Shown here piece by piece: positions 48,641-59,923 of a stretch of 64,000 bases of DNA. The position numbers and the translations under genes were made by a program. The DNA lies in contig JBOZIK010000001.1 in assembly GCA_051453625.1 (NCBI GenBank), positions 254,263,178 to 254,327,177 on the forward strand, in the 5' to 3' direction. This DNA is from Welwitschia mirabilis. Lineage: Eukaryota > Gnetophyta > Gnetopsida > Welwitschiales. The stretch's first letter is position 1; each line of letters begins with the position of its first letter. A model generated the notes under the pieces. It was given only the letters and a program-made list of their open reading frames with translations, made no database searches and had not been told where the DNA came from.

Positions 48641-49849
48641 TGTAGGATCAAGAACCCTAGAATGTGGGTGAATATATTTCTAAAAATTTAATCAAATAAC
48701 TTTACAATATTAACTTTTCTTGAAATGAATCACTAAAAATTAGTGGAAAAAAACTAAAACTATTCTAGAAAATGAAATAACAAAAAGCATAGAAATACCA
48801 ATCAAAGGTACACAAGATTTATAATGGTTCAAGAAAACCCCCTACTCCACTCTTAATGATTAGATTCTATCCAAGCCTGATCCAAATATCCATTAATCTC
48901 TTTCAGGTATTGCAGGTTTATCTATAACCTTTACAAATGGACTTTTTTGAAGGCTCAGTTTCAACCTTTTACAAGAAAGCATAATAGTAATGATGGTATG
49001 CCCAAATGCATAAGTATCATTTGATCTTTGGCTTAAAAATAGTATTGAAGAATTTTTTCAAACGATGTTACAATCTAAAAATAAAGAGTGCTACTGATCT
49101 AACCATGTGCGCAAAGATATCAATAGTTCTTAGTTTGCATTTAGTCAAGAATGAGATGCTAATGAGTATAATGAAAATTATCCAAAAGATTCAAAAGTTT
49201 GGTACATTATTTTTGACTCTTGAAAATATATAGTAAAAGACTTTTAGGGTTTTTACAAGTGAAAATATCTTTTAATAGACCAAAAATGGATACATAGTGG
49301 CTATAAAATTTGCATTTCCACCATCTAGTGCCACCAATTAAATTGGTCACCCTTGTGTTCTTTTAATTGACCCTAGTTTCTTATGGATCCATGTTCAATT
49401 GACCCCTTAGGATCTGGTCGATTGCTCATATGGTCATCTACATATCTATTTGATCGCTACTTAGTTGATTCCTTAATGATCAGCTAGGAAATATCAGATG
49501 CATTGTGCTTAGGTCTAGTTGATTCCTCAAATGTCTAGTCTACTGCTTGATGATTGGCTAAGAAGTACTGATGCTAGGTTCATAGATCTAGTCAACCCCT
49601 TAAATATTTGGTAGATCCCTCTAAATTTAGTTTACTTCTGTGTGTTTACTTTAGGTGTGGTTGACCCCTTAAAAATCTAGTCGACCCCTCAAGGGGGTAT
49701 CAAAACTTAACAGGTTTTAAGATCAAAATGTGACATAAAATAGTTTAGCTTCCAACTTGTAAATGATCAATATTTTCTGCATAAGAAACAACAAATTTCA
49801 CTACATAGAAAACATTAGTTTAAATCAATTGATAAATAATAATTTAACA
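48641..49849 (-). repeat. Copia 2 3' LTR
   Basis: TGTAGGATCAAGAACCC to AATAATTTAACA on the plus strand. The section 49330-49700 is built of loosely repeated blocks of the form GTCGACCCCT-AAA-TCTAG (several decayed to GTTGATTCCT), spaced about 30-60 bp. Confidence 0.9.
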
Positions 49850-50342
49850 CCTTTAACATTGATGACAAATATTTTCTTACTTGAGAAGATTAGATTTGGA
49901 AAACTTCCCTTCAGAAAATGCCTATTAACTTTTGCAAAAATATTAAGCATTGTATATCAAGTAGGACATTCTGAAAAAGGTTTAATTTTGTGCCAAAATT
50001 AAAACCATTTGAAATACAATTTATAAGATATGAAAATGCAAAAATATATATATAAACAACATTTTGATCATAAATCATTTAATAACTATAATATATACTA
50101 GAAATTAGAGGTCATAGTGAAAATAGGTGTGCACTAAAAATTTGAGACAGAAAATTTTTGAACATGAAAACCAAGTGCATTTCTATGACTGAAAGATGAA
50201 TAATACAATGCAAAAAAATACTCATCAAGAGTAGATATAACTGAAAGTAATATAAATAAGTAACTACTTCTCCATCTTCTGACATCAATGAAAAAGAAGA
50301 GAAGAAACATAAGCATGAAAGAAAAACATAAGAAAAATAAAA

Positions 50343-51327
50343 GAATCAGTCAGATTCCTCTGCTTCCTTCTTTTTTAATTCTTCCTTGAAGTCTTCTTCT
50401 TCTTTCTCTTTCTCTTATTCTGCTACCTTTTATGCTAATCTTTTGACTTCCTCTGAAGTATTAGTAATCTCATACTTAACTGTAATTAGAGCTTCTTTCA
50501 TGTGCCTAGTATGAGAGTTAATCCACCTCAGGTATGAAATAGTCTCTTCTAGTAAGGCTTATTTGGAAAAGGAATATTTAGAGAATTTCTTAAATTTAGA
50601 AAAGACATGCATGCGAGACAACACCACATGCCTCATGGATGACATGGAGTTAAGGGTTTCAAGCTTCAAGTGAAATGTAACTCTATAATAATGATAAAGA
50701 CTTTCAATCAACACAGAATAGGGTAGAGGCCTTGTTCTGTGATACTCTAGCTAAGAGACCATANNNNNNNNNNTTATGATAACCTACCAAAGGCAAGAGA
50801 TTATAGATAAAAACTAAATAAAAACAACCAATATTTGGGGTAAGCAAAGAAGTAGAAATAGTGTACTCTCAACTGTGAAACTTACCATAAAGCTCCCTTG
50901 TGATCCATGCTTTATCTTCTATAGAGTTATGAAGAGGTTAAAGCTCCTCATAGTCTCCTCTTAGAAGATTTACAATGGCCATAATGTAGTTTACGGTTAC
51001 CTTTATCTTCTTCTCCAAAACCAGGATTTCTAGGACACCACTGTAAGGATTAAAAAAAGCATTACAATAAAACATATTGATAAGAAAAGGTTAAGGAAGA
51101 CCTAAAACATCAAGAAAATAAGATAGATATAGATCTTGTAAGAGTTGGATCATATCTTTGATCTCTCTTAGCTATGAAGTAGCAACAACCCTTTTTTGGC
51201 ACACTAGCTTCTTCTTAAACTTCTCAGTGAACCTGTCCAAAGCATCTTAAAATATACCTTGGTAGAAATAAGAAGGATCTCTACTAGCAATCTCTTTTTG
51301 CCTTTTTTTAGAAGGTTCCTCAGCCAT
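50343..51327 (-). pseudogene. Extra sense ORF of copia 2 (putative plant transposon protein type)
   Basis: It lies between RNase H and the 3' LTR on the same strand as pol. It starts MAEEPSKKRQKEIASRDPSY and includes FTEKFKKKLVCQKRVV, LPFLINMFYCNAFF-type spacing (LGL, a stop, then PFLINMFYCNAFF), GVLEILVLEKKIKVTVNYIM and YSVLIESLYHYYRVTFHLKL. It ends with a charged helix EKEKEEEDFKEELKKKEAEE and a stop. The middle resembles the domain often annotated 'putative plant transposon protein', found downstream of pol in some copia elements at the env-like position. About 325 codons, with a handful of in-frame stops and a 10-N gap at 50764-50773. Its function is unknown; no membrane or fusion segment is visible. 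Confidence 0.65.
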
Positions 51328-51739
51328 TGTAACTACTTAATAGGACTTTAAAGGCAAGAAAAATTTGAGAGAGACATTAGATTTGAAAGAGACAGGTGGC
51401 TAGAAAATAATGAAAAGGGTTTAGGCTCCACTTGCTTTTAAAAATAGGGTCGATTAGGTTGATTTGTAATTAGTAAAAATATGGTAAGATAACACTCATT
51501 TTGTTCTAAAAATAAAGAAAATTATCAAAATTTAAGGGTTTGGTGGAGATATCATCAAGTTAATGATCTATACTAATAAAATTCATGGTAATGTTTTCTT
51601 TTTCAAATTGATCTCTTAAAAAATGATGTCTTAGTTTAATGGGTTTAGTTCTAGAGTGATGAATAATATTTTTAGAAATATTTATTTACTAGTGTTATCA
51701 CTAAAAAATAAGAACCTGTTCAAAATTCACACCAAAGTC

Positions 51740-52395
51740 CTTTAGCATTTTCTTCCTCTAAAGGAGATGAGCACAACAACTTTTTGCTGCAATGTACTCA
51801 GCTTCTGCTATTGAAAGGAAGATTGAATTTTTCCTTTTACTTGATCATTTCACTAAGCATGATCCTAATAGAAAATAATTACCACTTGTTCTCTTTCTAT
51901 TATCCTTACATCCAATCCAATCTGCATCACTGAATCCAATAATTTCAAAAGATGTCTCAGTTGAGTACCATAAACCATAAGCACATATCCCTTTTATATA
52001 TCTAATTATTCTTTTTAATGCTTGTAAGTATGATTATTTTAGTTGGATTTAATACGTTGTACACACACCAATACTAAACATTATATCAGGTCTATTTGCA
52101 GTTAAATATAACAAACTTCCAATCATACTCCTATAAAGCTTTTGATCTACTAATTTTCTATCTTCATCTAGACTAACTTTACAAGAAGTTGACATGGGAG
52201 TATCATTTGTTTTATCATTATCTAATCCAAATCATTTGATTAAATCTTTTGCATATTTATATTAATAGATAAAAATTCCATTCTTTGTTTGCTTAATCTG
52301 TAATGCAAGAAACATATTTACTTCACTAAGAATGCTCATTTCAAAATGTATTATCATAATATTTGTAAATTCTTTTAACAATCCTTCATTAGAGG
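51740..52395 (-). pseudogene. Copia 2 reverse transcriptase end and RNase H
   Basis: Reading minus: FLALQIKQTKNGIF-type block near 52300, then IGFSDADWIGCKDNRKRTSG, NYFLLGSCLV and SIFLSIAEAEYIA. These are the copia RNase H blocks (GFSDADWAG---DRKSTSG, F-G-CLVSW-SKKQ--V-LST-EAEY). Several stops occur in between. RNase H removes the RNA strand during copying. Confidence 0.85.
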
Positions 52396-52977
52396 TACCA
52401 AATATGGTATCATCCACATAAATTTATAAAATTATAAAATTATTTTTCAAGTTCCTAATAAATAAAGTTTTATCTAATCTTCCATGGATATAACCATTTT
52501 CATTTAGAAATATGGCTAAATTTTCCTACCAATATATTCGAGCTTGCTTTAACCCATACAATTCCTTTTTAAGTCTACAAACATGATTAGATTTATGACG
52601 ATCTACAAACCCTTATGGTTGTTTTACATACACTTCTTCATTTAGGGTTCCCATTTAAAATCCACTCTTTACATCCATTTGATATTCTTAATGGCTAGAA
52701 ATGATAAAAACATTTTGATGCTATGAAGTCTTGTAATTGAAGCAAATTTATCACTTACATTAATGCCTTTTATTTGGTTGTACCCTTAGTAACTAATCTT
52801 TCTTTGTTTTTGATGATATTGTTTTCTTCATCACATTTGTTGTTAAAGATTCACTTAGTCCCAATAAGATTTTTATCTTTTGGCCTTTCTACAAGCTTCC
52901 AAACATCATTTCTTTTAAATTATTGTAATTCATCTTACATGACCATCATCCATTCTTCATGGGATTTAGCTTCTTCA
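52396..52977 (-). pseudogene. Copia 2 reverse transcriptase, second copy of the N-terminal part plus catalytic centre
   Basis: The catalytic IYVDDTIFGTSNEG block is intact at 52424-52396 (YVDD codons 52409-52420). Upstream, 52529-52977 repeats the segment seen at 53078-53570. It includes decayed versions of the DVKSEFLNG and EEVYVKQP blocks and has more stops than the other copy. It ends at a 100-N gap. Confidence 0.8.
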
Positions 52978-53077
52978 NNNNNNNNNNNNNNNNNNNNNNN
53001 NNNNNNNNNNNNNNNNNNNNNNNNNNNNNNNNNNNNNNNNNNNNNNNNNNNNNNNNNNNNNNNNNNNNNNNNNNNNN

Positions 53078-53570
53078 TGTGGCTAACTCTTTATACCAAG
53101 CTCTTTGAGCTTGCTTCAACCCACAAAAAGCTTTTTTAAGCCTATAAACATGATAAGATTTATGAGGATCTATAAACCCTTGTGGGTGTTCTACATATAC
53201 TTCTTCATTTAGGATTCCATTTAAAAATTCACTCTTTACATCCATTTGATACACTTTGATATTCTTAGATGCTGCAAAAGATAAAAACATTCTAATGCTA
53301 TCAAGCCTTGCAACTAGAATAAACATGTTACCTAAATCAAGTCCTTGGCTTTGGTTGTAGCCTTATGCTACTAATATTTCTTTGGGTTTGATGACATTAT
53401 TTTTTTCATCACATTTTTTCTCAAGTATCCACTTAGTCGCAATGATATTTTTGTCTTTTGGCCTTTCTATAAGCTTCCAAACATCATTTTTTTAAATTTT
53501 TGTAATTCATCTTGCATGGTCATCATCCATTCTTCATGGGATTTAGCTTTTTTAAATTTCTTAGGTTCTA
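53078..53570 (-). pseudogene. Copia 2 reverse transcriptase, first copy of the N-terminal part
   Basis: The open minus frame includes ARLDSIRMFLSFAASKNIKV, YQMDVKSEFLNGILNEEVYV, HPQGFIDPHKSYHVYRLKKA and FCGLKQAQRAWYKEL, the standard copia RT blocks in order. It is better preserved than the duplicate at 52529-52977. Confidence 0.9.
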
Positions 53571-53841
53571 TTTGAGAAACATAACAAATGTGGGCATAAA
53601 AATCCTTCATAGAGCTTCTTGTCTTTATCTTTAAGCTAACTTCTCCAATAATAGACCCTAAAGGGTGATATTTTAGCTCTTTGAACTTTTTAATTATAAC
53701 TTTTTTTTATAGGAACTTCTTCTTTTTTAGTAGACATTTCTTTAGTTGTGGGGGTGCTTGGAGATATGTTTTCTTTATCATTTGAACAAATAGGCCTTAT
53801 GCTAACATCATTAATTTTTACATTTATTAATTTCTCCACAG

Positions 53842-54640
53842 TTAAACTTCTCTTATTGAAAACATGATAAAATCTATTCTAGTTGAATATCCCAAAAATA
53901 TAGCTTTATCGACTTCAGATTCAAATTTNNNNNNNNNNNNNNNNNNNNNNNNNNNNNNNNNNNNNNNNNNNNNNNNNNNAAAGTAAGAAACATTTGGTTG
54001 TCTTTCTTTCCAAAACTCATAAGGAGTTTTATCCATACTGGATCTAAGATAAACTCTTTTTATGATATAACATGTAGTACTAAAAGCTTCAGCCCAAAAA
54101 TATTTTGGAACCTCCTTATCAATTAACATAGTTCTTATCATTTCTTTGAGGAATCTATTATTTCTTTCAATAATACCATTTGTTGTAGTATTTTAGGGGC
54201 TGAAAATTATTGATCAATACCATCGTCAATGCAACACTTCTCAAATAAATGATTTTCAAATTCACTACCATGATCACTTCTTATTTTCTTTATGGTATAA
54301 CCTTTCTCATTTTCAATTTTTTTGCATATCTCAATTCAATATTTGTAAGTTTTAGATTTGTTTGAAAGAAATGCAACTCATGTATATCTAGAGAAAACAT
54401 CAACCATGGTAAGAAAATAGTGTTTATGTTCTAAACTTTGTGTTTGAGTGAAACCTATCAAGTTCATATGAATGAGTTATAAAGGCATAGTTGTGTAAAC
54501 TTGGTTTTTACTCTTGTGTGATGTTCTTATTTATTTTTCCTTTTGGTACACATCACAAAAACCATGTTTTTTAACATTTATTATTGGAATACCTTTGACA
54601 ATTTATTTTCTAATAATCATTTTCAAATGATCACAATTAA
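53842..54640 (-). pseudogene. Copia 2 integrase
   Basis: Reading minus: zinc-binding remains HCEHLKMI and KHGFCDVYQKEK, catalytic blocks FLTMVDVFSRYT and KIRSDHGSEFEN, then MIRTMLIDKEVPKYFWAEAF, TPYEFWKERQPNVSYF and DKAIFLGYSTRID. The last three are the conserved copia integrase C-terminal blocks. A 51-N gap lies at 53929-53979. Frameshifts and stops are present. Confidence 0.85.
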
Positions 54641-55050
54641 CATTACCTAAACATTTATGCCAAATATCTTCTTAATTAACATTAAAAATTTATAAGCAAA
54701 AAATAATTGATCAATGCTATATACATTATCTATTCTATTTGCTTTGAGAATAATATCGTTTCCTGTATCATGCCTAACTTTACATTTAGAACTATTAAAA
54801 ATGACCTTATGACCTTTATCATAAATTTGGCTAATACTAAGTAAATCATGCTTTAAACCATTAACATACAAAGCTTCATTTATTATAGGTAAGTTACGTC
54901 CACCGATGATTCCGATTCCTTCAATTTTGGCTTTTCCATTATCATTAAAGTTAACTTCTCCTCCATCAAAGTCAATTAACTATTTGAATCTATATTTGTC
55001 TTCTGTCATATGTCATGAGTAGCCACTGTCCAAATACCAGCTAGTGCCAT
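54641..55050 (-). pseudogene. Copia 2 protease and gag-pre-integrase region
   Basis: WYLDSGYS, stop, HMTEDKYRFK is the protease active site, with the catalytic LDSG kept and the usual CSRHMTGD block decayed (arginine codon to stop). The frame continues through GGEVNFNDNGKAKIEGIG, ALYVNGLKHDLLSISQI and KGHKVIFNSSKCKV, the region before integrase. Confidence 0.85.
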
Positions 55051-55578
55051 TTGAAATCTTAAAAGCTATCTAAATCAAAATACTTTTTAAATCATTATCT
55101 TTTACCCACTTAATCCCTATAGATTGATGTAGTACACCTCCTATTGAAACAAATTTAAATGGAAAAGTACTAACTAAATTTAAAAATAATATTAATTTTT
55201 TAGCATTGCAATATAGCTTTAAATAACCTAACTTATCACAAAAATGACAAGTGACTTTAGAAATAAACTTATTTTATCAAGTTACTTAATTTTACTGACT
55301 TTATGCCTTTAGGGGATGAAACCAATACTTGACTTATCATAAGCCCATTTTCAAATTCTAAGCAACTATTTTAATTTAGTTGAATTATTAGAAAATGTAT
55401 TGACAAAATGAGAGAAATTTTTTTACCTATAGTACAAGATCAGAATTTTCAGATTTAATCATTTTGTACTTTGATTCTATTTCCTCCTTTTCTTTGGTGA
55501 GAGATTTTACAATCTTATTTAGATCATTTATGTGCTTTTGTAACTTTTCATATTTCATGCATAATTCTTGATAGGTAT

Positions 55579-56354
55579 NNNNNNNNNNNNNNNNNNNNNN
55601 NNNNNNNNNNNNNNNNNNNNNNNNNNNNNNNNNNNNNNNNNNNNNNNNNNNNNNNNNNNNNNNNNNNNNNNNNNNNNNNNNNNNNNNNNNNNNNNNNNNN
55701 NNNNNNNNNNNNNNNNNNNNNNNNNNNNNNNNNNNNNNNNNNNNNNNNNNNNNNNNNNNNNNNNNNNNNNNNNNNNNNNNNNNNNNNNNNNNNNNNNNNN
55801 NNNNNNNNNNNNNNNNNNNNNNNNNNNNNNNNNNNNNNNNNNNNNNNNNNNNNNNNNNNNNNNNNNNNNNNNNNNNNNNNNNNNNNNNNNNNNNNNNNNN
55901 NNNNNNNNNNNNNNNNNNNNNNNNNNNNNNNNNNNNNNNNNNNNNNNNNNNNNNNNNNNNNNNNNNNNNNNNNNNNNNNNNNNNNNNNNNNNNNNNNNNN
56001 NNNNNNNNNNNNNNNNNNNNNNNNNNNNNNNNNNNNNNNNNNNNNNNNNNNNNNNNNNNNNNNNNNNNNNNNNNNNNNNNNNNNNNNNNNNNNNNNNNNN
56101 NNNNNNNNNNNNNNNNNNNNNNNNNNNNNNNNNNNNNNNNNNNNNNNNNNNNNNNNNNNNNNNNNNNNNNNNNNNNNNNNNNNNNNNNNNNNNNNNNNNN
56201 NNNNNNNNNNNNNNNNNNNNNNNNNNNNNNNNNNNNNNNNNNNNNNNNNNNNNNNNNNNNNNNNNNNNNNNNNNNNNNNNNNNNNNNNNNNNNNNNNNNN
56301 NNNNNNNNNNNNNNNNNNNNNNNNNNNNNNNNNNNNNNNNNNNNNNNNNNNNNN
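55579..56354. other. Assembly gap inside copia 2
   Basis: 776 N between gag and protease. Long apparent frames across it are artefacts of the N run. Confidence 0.95.
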
Positions 56355-56377
56355 TATCATCATCCTCATCTATATTA

Positions 56378-57339
56378 TTCCATGTTGCAATGAAGGAATA
56401 TATCTTCAACTTTTTTAATTCTCTCTTATTGTTTGGGCACTCATTTGCCATGTGTCTAAAGCCTTTACATGCATAGCATTGTATTTCTTTTTCTTTGTCT
56501 TAATCTTTCTTAAACTTTGAGTGTTATATTCTTGTACCTCTAGTTGGCTTACCTTCCTTCTTTCTTTTGTGCAAAAATTTCTTGAATCTTCTTGGTAGGG
56601 GAGCAACTTCATCATCATCTAGTTCTTCATCGAATTTCTCTGATCTGTACTCTTCCTGCACACACTGCAAAGTAATATCTTTCTTCTTATCTTTAGAAAA
56701 TTTTAATTCATATGTTTACAAATTACCTTATAATTCTTTTAGAACCATCATGTTGATATCCTTGTTTTCTTTGATTGTTGTGACTTTTGGTTTAAATCTG
56801 TTTGGAAGGGATCTTAGCACTTTTCAGACCACTTTTACCTCATTCAATCTTTCACCCTGACTTGCCATAGAATTTACAATGTTTGTAAGCTTGGTAAAGA
56901 ACTCTTGTAAAGTATTCTCCTTATCCATATGAATATTTTCAAATTTGGAAATAAAAATTTGGAGCTTGGCCTACTTGACAGTGGATGTCCCTTCAAGTGC
57001 AACTTTAAGAATATCCCATGCCTTCTTTGCATGTTTATAGTTTATAATTTATTTGAATTCATCTACACAAACTACATAAAATATAACGTTAATAGCACAT
57101 ATGTCTATGGTATCTCTGGATCTATTAATGGGAGTCCATTGGTATCAAGTTTTTAAAACTAAAATGGTATTATCATGAACATTAGTTTTTGTTAAAGTAG
57201 GCATAGTACATCTATTGCATATAACCTCTTTAATACCTGCATCTAGGAATTTAAGGAAGATTCTCATTTGAGTTTTCCAATACACATAGTTTGACCCATG
57301 AAATATAGGTGGACAACTAGTGGAAAAACCATTAGACAA
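56378..57339 (-). pseudogene. Copia 2 gag
   Basis: It begins at 57339 with SNGFSTSCPPIFHGSNYVYW, KTQMRIFLKFLDAGIKEVI, the copia gag entry (P-F-G-NY--WK--M---L). A complete CCHC zinc knuckle CYACKGFRHMANEC lies at 56478-56437, followed by PNNKRELKKL. The knuckle binds the element's RNA. Between them the frame is broken by stops and shifts. Confidence 0.85.
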
Positions 57340-57414
57340 GTTACTTATTTTTGGATTCTAAAGTCTAGACTTATTAGGATCTTAATACAAACTCAATTAA
57401 TCTCTGATATCAAA

Positions 57415-58608
57415 TGTAGGATCAAGAATCCTAGGGGGCATGAATAGGTTTTTAAAAATTTAATCAAATAACTTTAAAATGTTAACTTTACTTGAAATGA
57501 ATCACTAAAAACTTATGTAAGAAAACTGAAACTATTCTGAAAAATGAAATAACAGAAAGCACAAAAATACCAATCAAAAGCACACAAGATTTATAGTGAT
57601 TTGGGTAAACTCCATACTCCACTCTTGATCTCTGGCTTAAGAATAGTATTGAAGAACTTCTTCAAAATATGATATAATCTGAAAAGAAAAAGTGCTACTG
57701 ATCTTACCATGTATGCAAAGATACTAATAGTCCTTGATTCGTCTTTAGTTAGGAATGAAATGCCAATGAGTACAATGAAAAATATTCAAAAGATTTAAAA
57801 GTTTAGTATAGTGTTTTTTACTATTGGAAATATATAGTGAAAGACTTTTAGGATTTTTAGAAGTGAAAAGTTCTTATTAAAAATATAAAATGTATACATA
57901 ACAACTATAAAATTTCATTTCCGTCATGACCAATTAACCTATCAAAAATCTAGTCGACCTCATCTAGTGCCATTACTCAAATTGGTTACCTTGGTATTCT
58001 TTCATTCGATTCTAGTTTCTTAAGGCTTCATTTTCAATCAATCCCTTGGAATCCGGTCGACTACTTATCTGATTGCCTGCATATCTATTTGGTTGTCCAC
58101 TTGGTCTAGATAAAATCTAACACAGTATTCTGCTCCAAGTTTAATTAACTCCTTAGGAATCCAGTTGATCCCTTACTAATTAGCTATGATGTATCAGATG
58201 TATAGTGCTTAGGTATTGTCAACCCTTAAAATGTCTATTTGACCCCTTGATGATTGACTAAGAAATATCAAATGCATAGTGTTTAGGTTCGATTAACCCA
58301 TTAGATATCTAATTGACTAATAAGTACTAGTACCCAGGTTCATAAGTTTGGTCTACCCCTCAAATGTTTGGTCGATCCCTCTGAATTGAGATTAATTCTA
58401 TGTGTTTATTTTAGGTGCAATTTTCTCCTTATAAGTCCAATCAACCTCTTAAGAGGGTATCAAAACTTGACAAGTTTAAGAATCAAAATGTGATATAAAA
58501 TATTTAGCTTCTGACCTACAAATGATCAATATTTTCTACACAAGAAACAATAAATTTCTCTATACAAAAACACTAGTTTAATATCAATTAGCAAATAATA
58601 ATTCAACA
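57415..58608 (-). repeat. Copia 2 5' LTR
   Basis: TGTAGGATCAAGAATCC to AATAATTCAACA on the plus strand. It aligns with 48641-49849 along its length, including the GTCGAC-type repeated blocks (57930-58450). Confidence 0.9.
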
Positions 58609-58613
58609 TTGGT

Positions 58614-59260
58614 AAGGTCTTGAATTAAGTTACTAAGGCTTGGTTTCTCTTCATGTTAGACTTTCTTTATGTCTTTCAACATTTACCCTACAATTCTACC
58701 TCCCTTGATGGTTGGTTTAGGATATGTTTGACTAATGTTTACCAATCTTTTAAAGAGTTTCCAAGCATCCTTCAAAATCAAATTGAGTAAATTTTCATCA
58801 CATGAAAAATTTACTAGTTACTTAGTTTGGTTATTTAATCCACTATATAAGTAGTTAAAAAGTTCTTCTCTNNNNNNNNNNAGCAATTAAAAATCTTCTA
58901 TAGGATGTAGCATAATCTTCGTAAGGTTATTGTGTAAAAGTAGTTACTTCTTTTTTTCCTTTTCCTCATTGTTGCTATAGTTATGAAATTTATTTTGAAG
59001 GCATTTTAAACTTGGCTCCAAATGGGGGATAGTTTTTAACTAATTTTTAACCTTACCTCTAAGGGTGGAAGGGAAAATGATCATATAAGTCCTATCACTT
59101 ACCTTCCTTTTTCCATTTCCTGGGATAAGAATGAGTTATTCTATTTTATCTAAGTGTTGAAAAGGATATTCTTGATCTTTTCCTAAGAAGTTAGGATAGG
59201 CTTGTAAGTTTTTGAGTTTCATAACATCTCCATTAGGTAGATCAAAGGGGTTTTAGATCT
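58614..59260 (-). pseudogene. Gypsy C gag, first part
   Basis: Reading minus: FPSTLRGKVKN, LKTIPHLEPSLKCLQNKF, then after a 10-N gap REELFNYLYSGLNNQTK, LVNFSCDENLLNLILKDAW, KLFKRLVNISQTYPKP. This is the plant gypsy gag core (FP-SL---A--W---L, E-LY-FYRGL---T--LV--A-GG-L----EEAW-LF--L). It stops at the copia 2 insertion and resumes at 48635. Confidence 0.85.
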
Positions 59261-59902
59261 CTTTCTTTTTTTTCTTGATGTATTAATTCCTTTAAAGTTA
59301 GTGTAGAAGAAGTAAAAGTAGCTATAGATATTTTTAGGGATTCTAAATATTTGAGAGGTAGGATTTAAAGAGAAAGAAGATTTAAATAAATTAATTTTAA
59401 AATTAAATAAATTACTTTTGGAAATATGAAAAGTAAAATAATCGTCTTCTTCTATTCTAGGTTAAAATGAGACTTTCTCACCTTGAGTTTTTGAATTGAG
59501 ATCAACTAATCCTTTTTTAATTACTTTATTAACAAATTGCTTCTTCTGCTAATTTTTTTTTTAATTTTCATTTTTTGCATTTTTTTAAAAGGTTTAAAAA
59601 AATTTTTTTACACCTAAGTGAAAAAATCCCTTCTAGATCACTTAAAGTGTAAGAAGGAGGCTATACAAACAATGAATGTAGTACAAAGTGTAGACCAAGT
59701 TTATTAAAAATAATGGTGATCTCTAACTTTACATAAAAAGAAAAACTAATATAATTTTTAGAAGCAAGTTGAACTAAGAAAGTAAAGGTACAACTAACCT
59801 ATGAAAAGAAAACTATATGTACACACCATATAAGTAAACATCTTAAAATTAATTTACTTACTTAAATAGTAAAAATCAACCTTCCAGACTTCCTTGAACT
59901 TC

Positions 59903-59920
59903 TCCTTGGTAATGGAACCA
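59903..59920 (-). other. Gypsy C primer-binding site (tRNA-Asp type)
   Basis: Read minus, TGGTTCCATTACCAAGGA matches TGGCGCCGTTGCCGGGGA at 12 of 18 positions, with five transitions and one transversion. It lies 3 bp inside a TGTTGG that could be the LTR edge. Confidence 0.65.
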
Positions 59921-59923
59921 ATT

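Larger units (their letters stand above)
48641..58608 (-). mobile_element. Copia 2, long Ty1/copia element (SIRE-like layout) with an extra ORF
   Basis: LTRs lie at 48641-49849 and 57415-58608. The target duplication TTGGT is perfect (48636-48640 and 58609-58613). The primer site TTTGATATCAGAG (57414-57402) matches initiator-Met tRNA. Order on the minus strand: gag, zinc knuckle, gap of 776 N, protease, integrase, reverse transcriptase (with a duplicated segment), RNase H, then an extra ORF (51327-50343) before the 3' LTR. The size near 10 kb, LTRs of 1.2 kb and the ORF after pol resemble SIRE/Maximus-type elements, although lineage assignment needs a tree. The many differences between LTRs show an old insertion. 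Confidence 0.9.

Noticed and set aside
52774-53139. 121-codon plus frame
   Set aside because: Shadow of the copia 2 reverse transcriptase on the minus strand, and it crosses a 100-N gap.
55548-56476. Open frames near 300 codons on both strands
   Set aside because: They span the 776-N gap; only the zinc-knuckle end (minus, above 56354) is real coding sequence.
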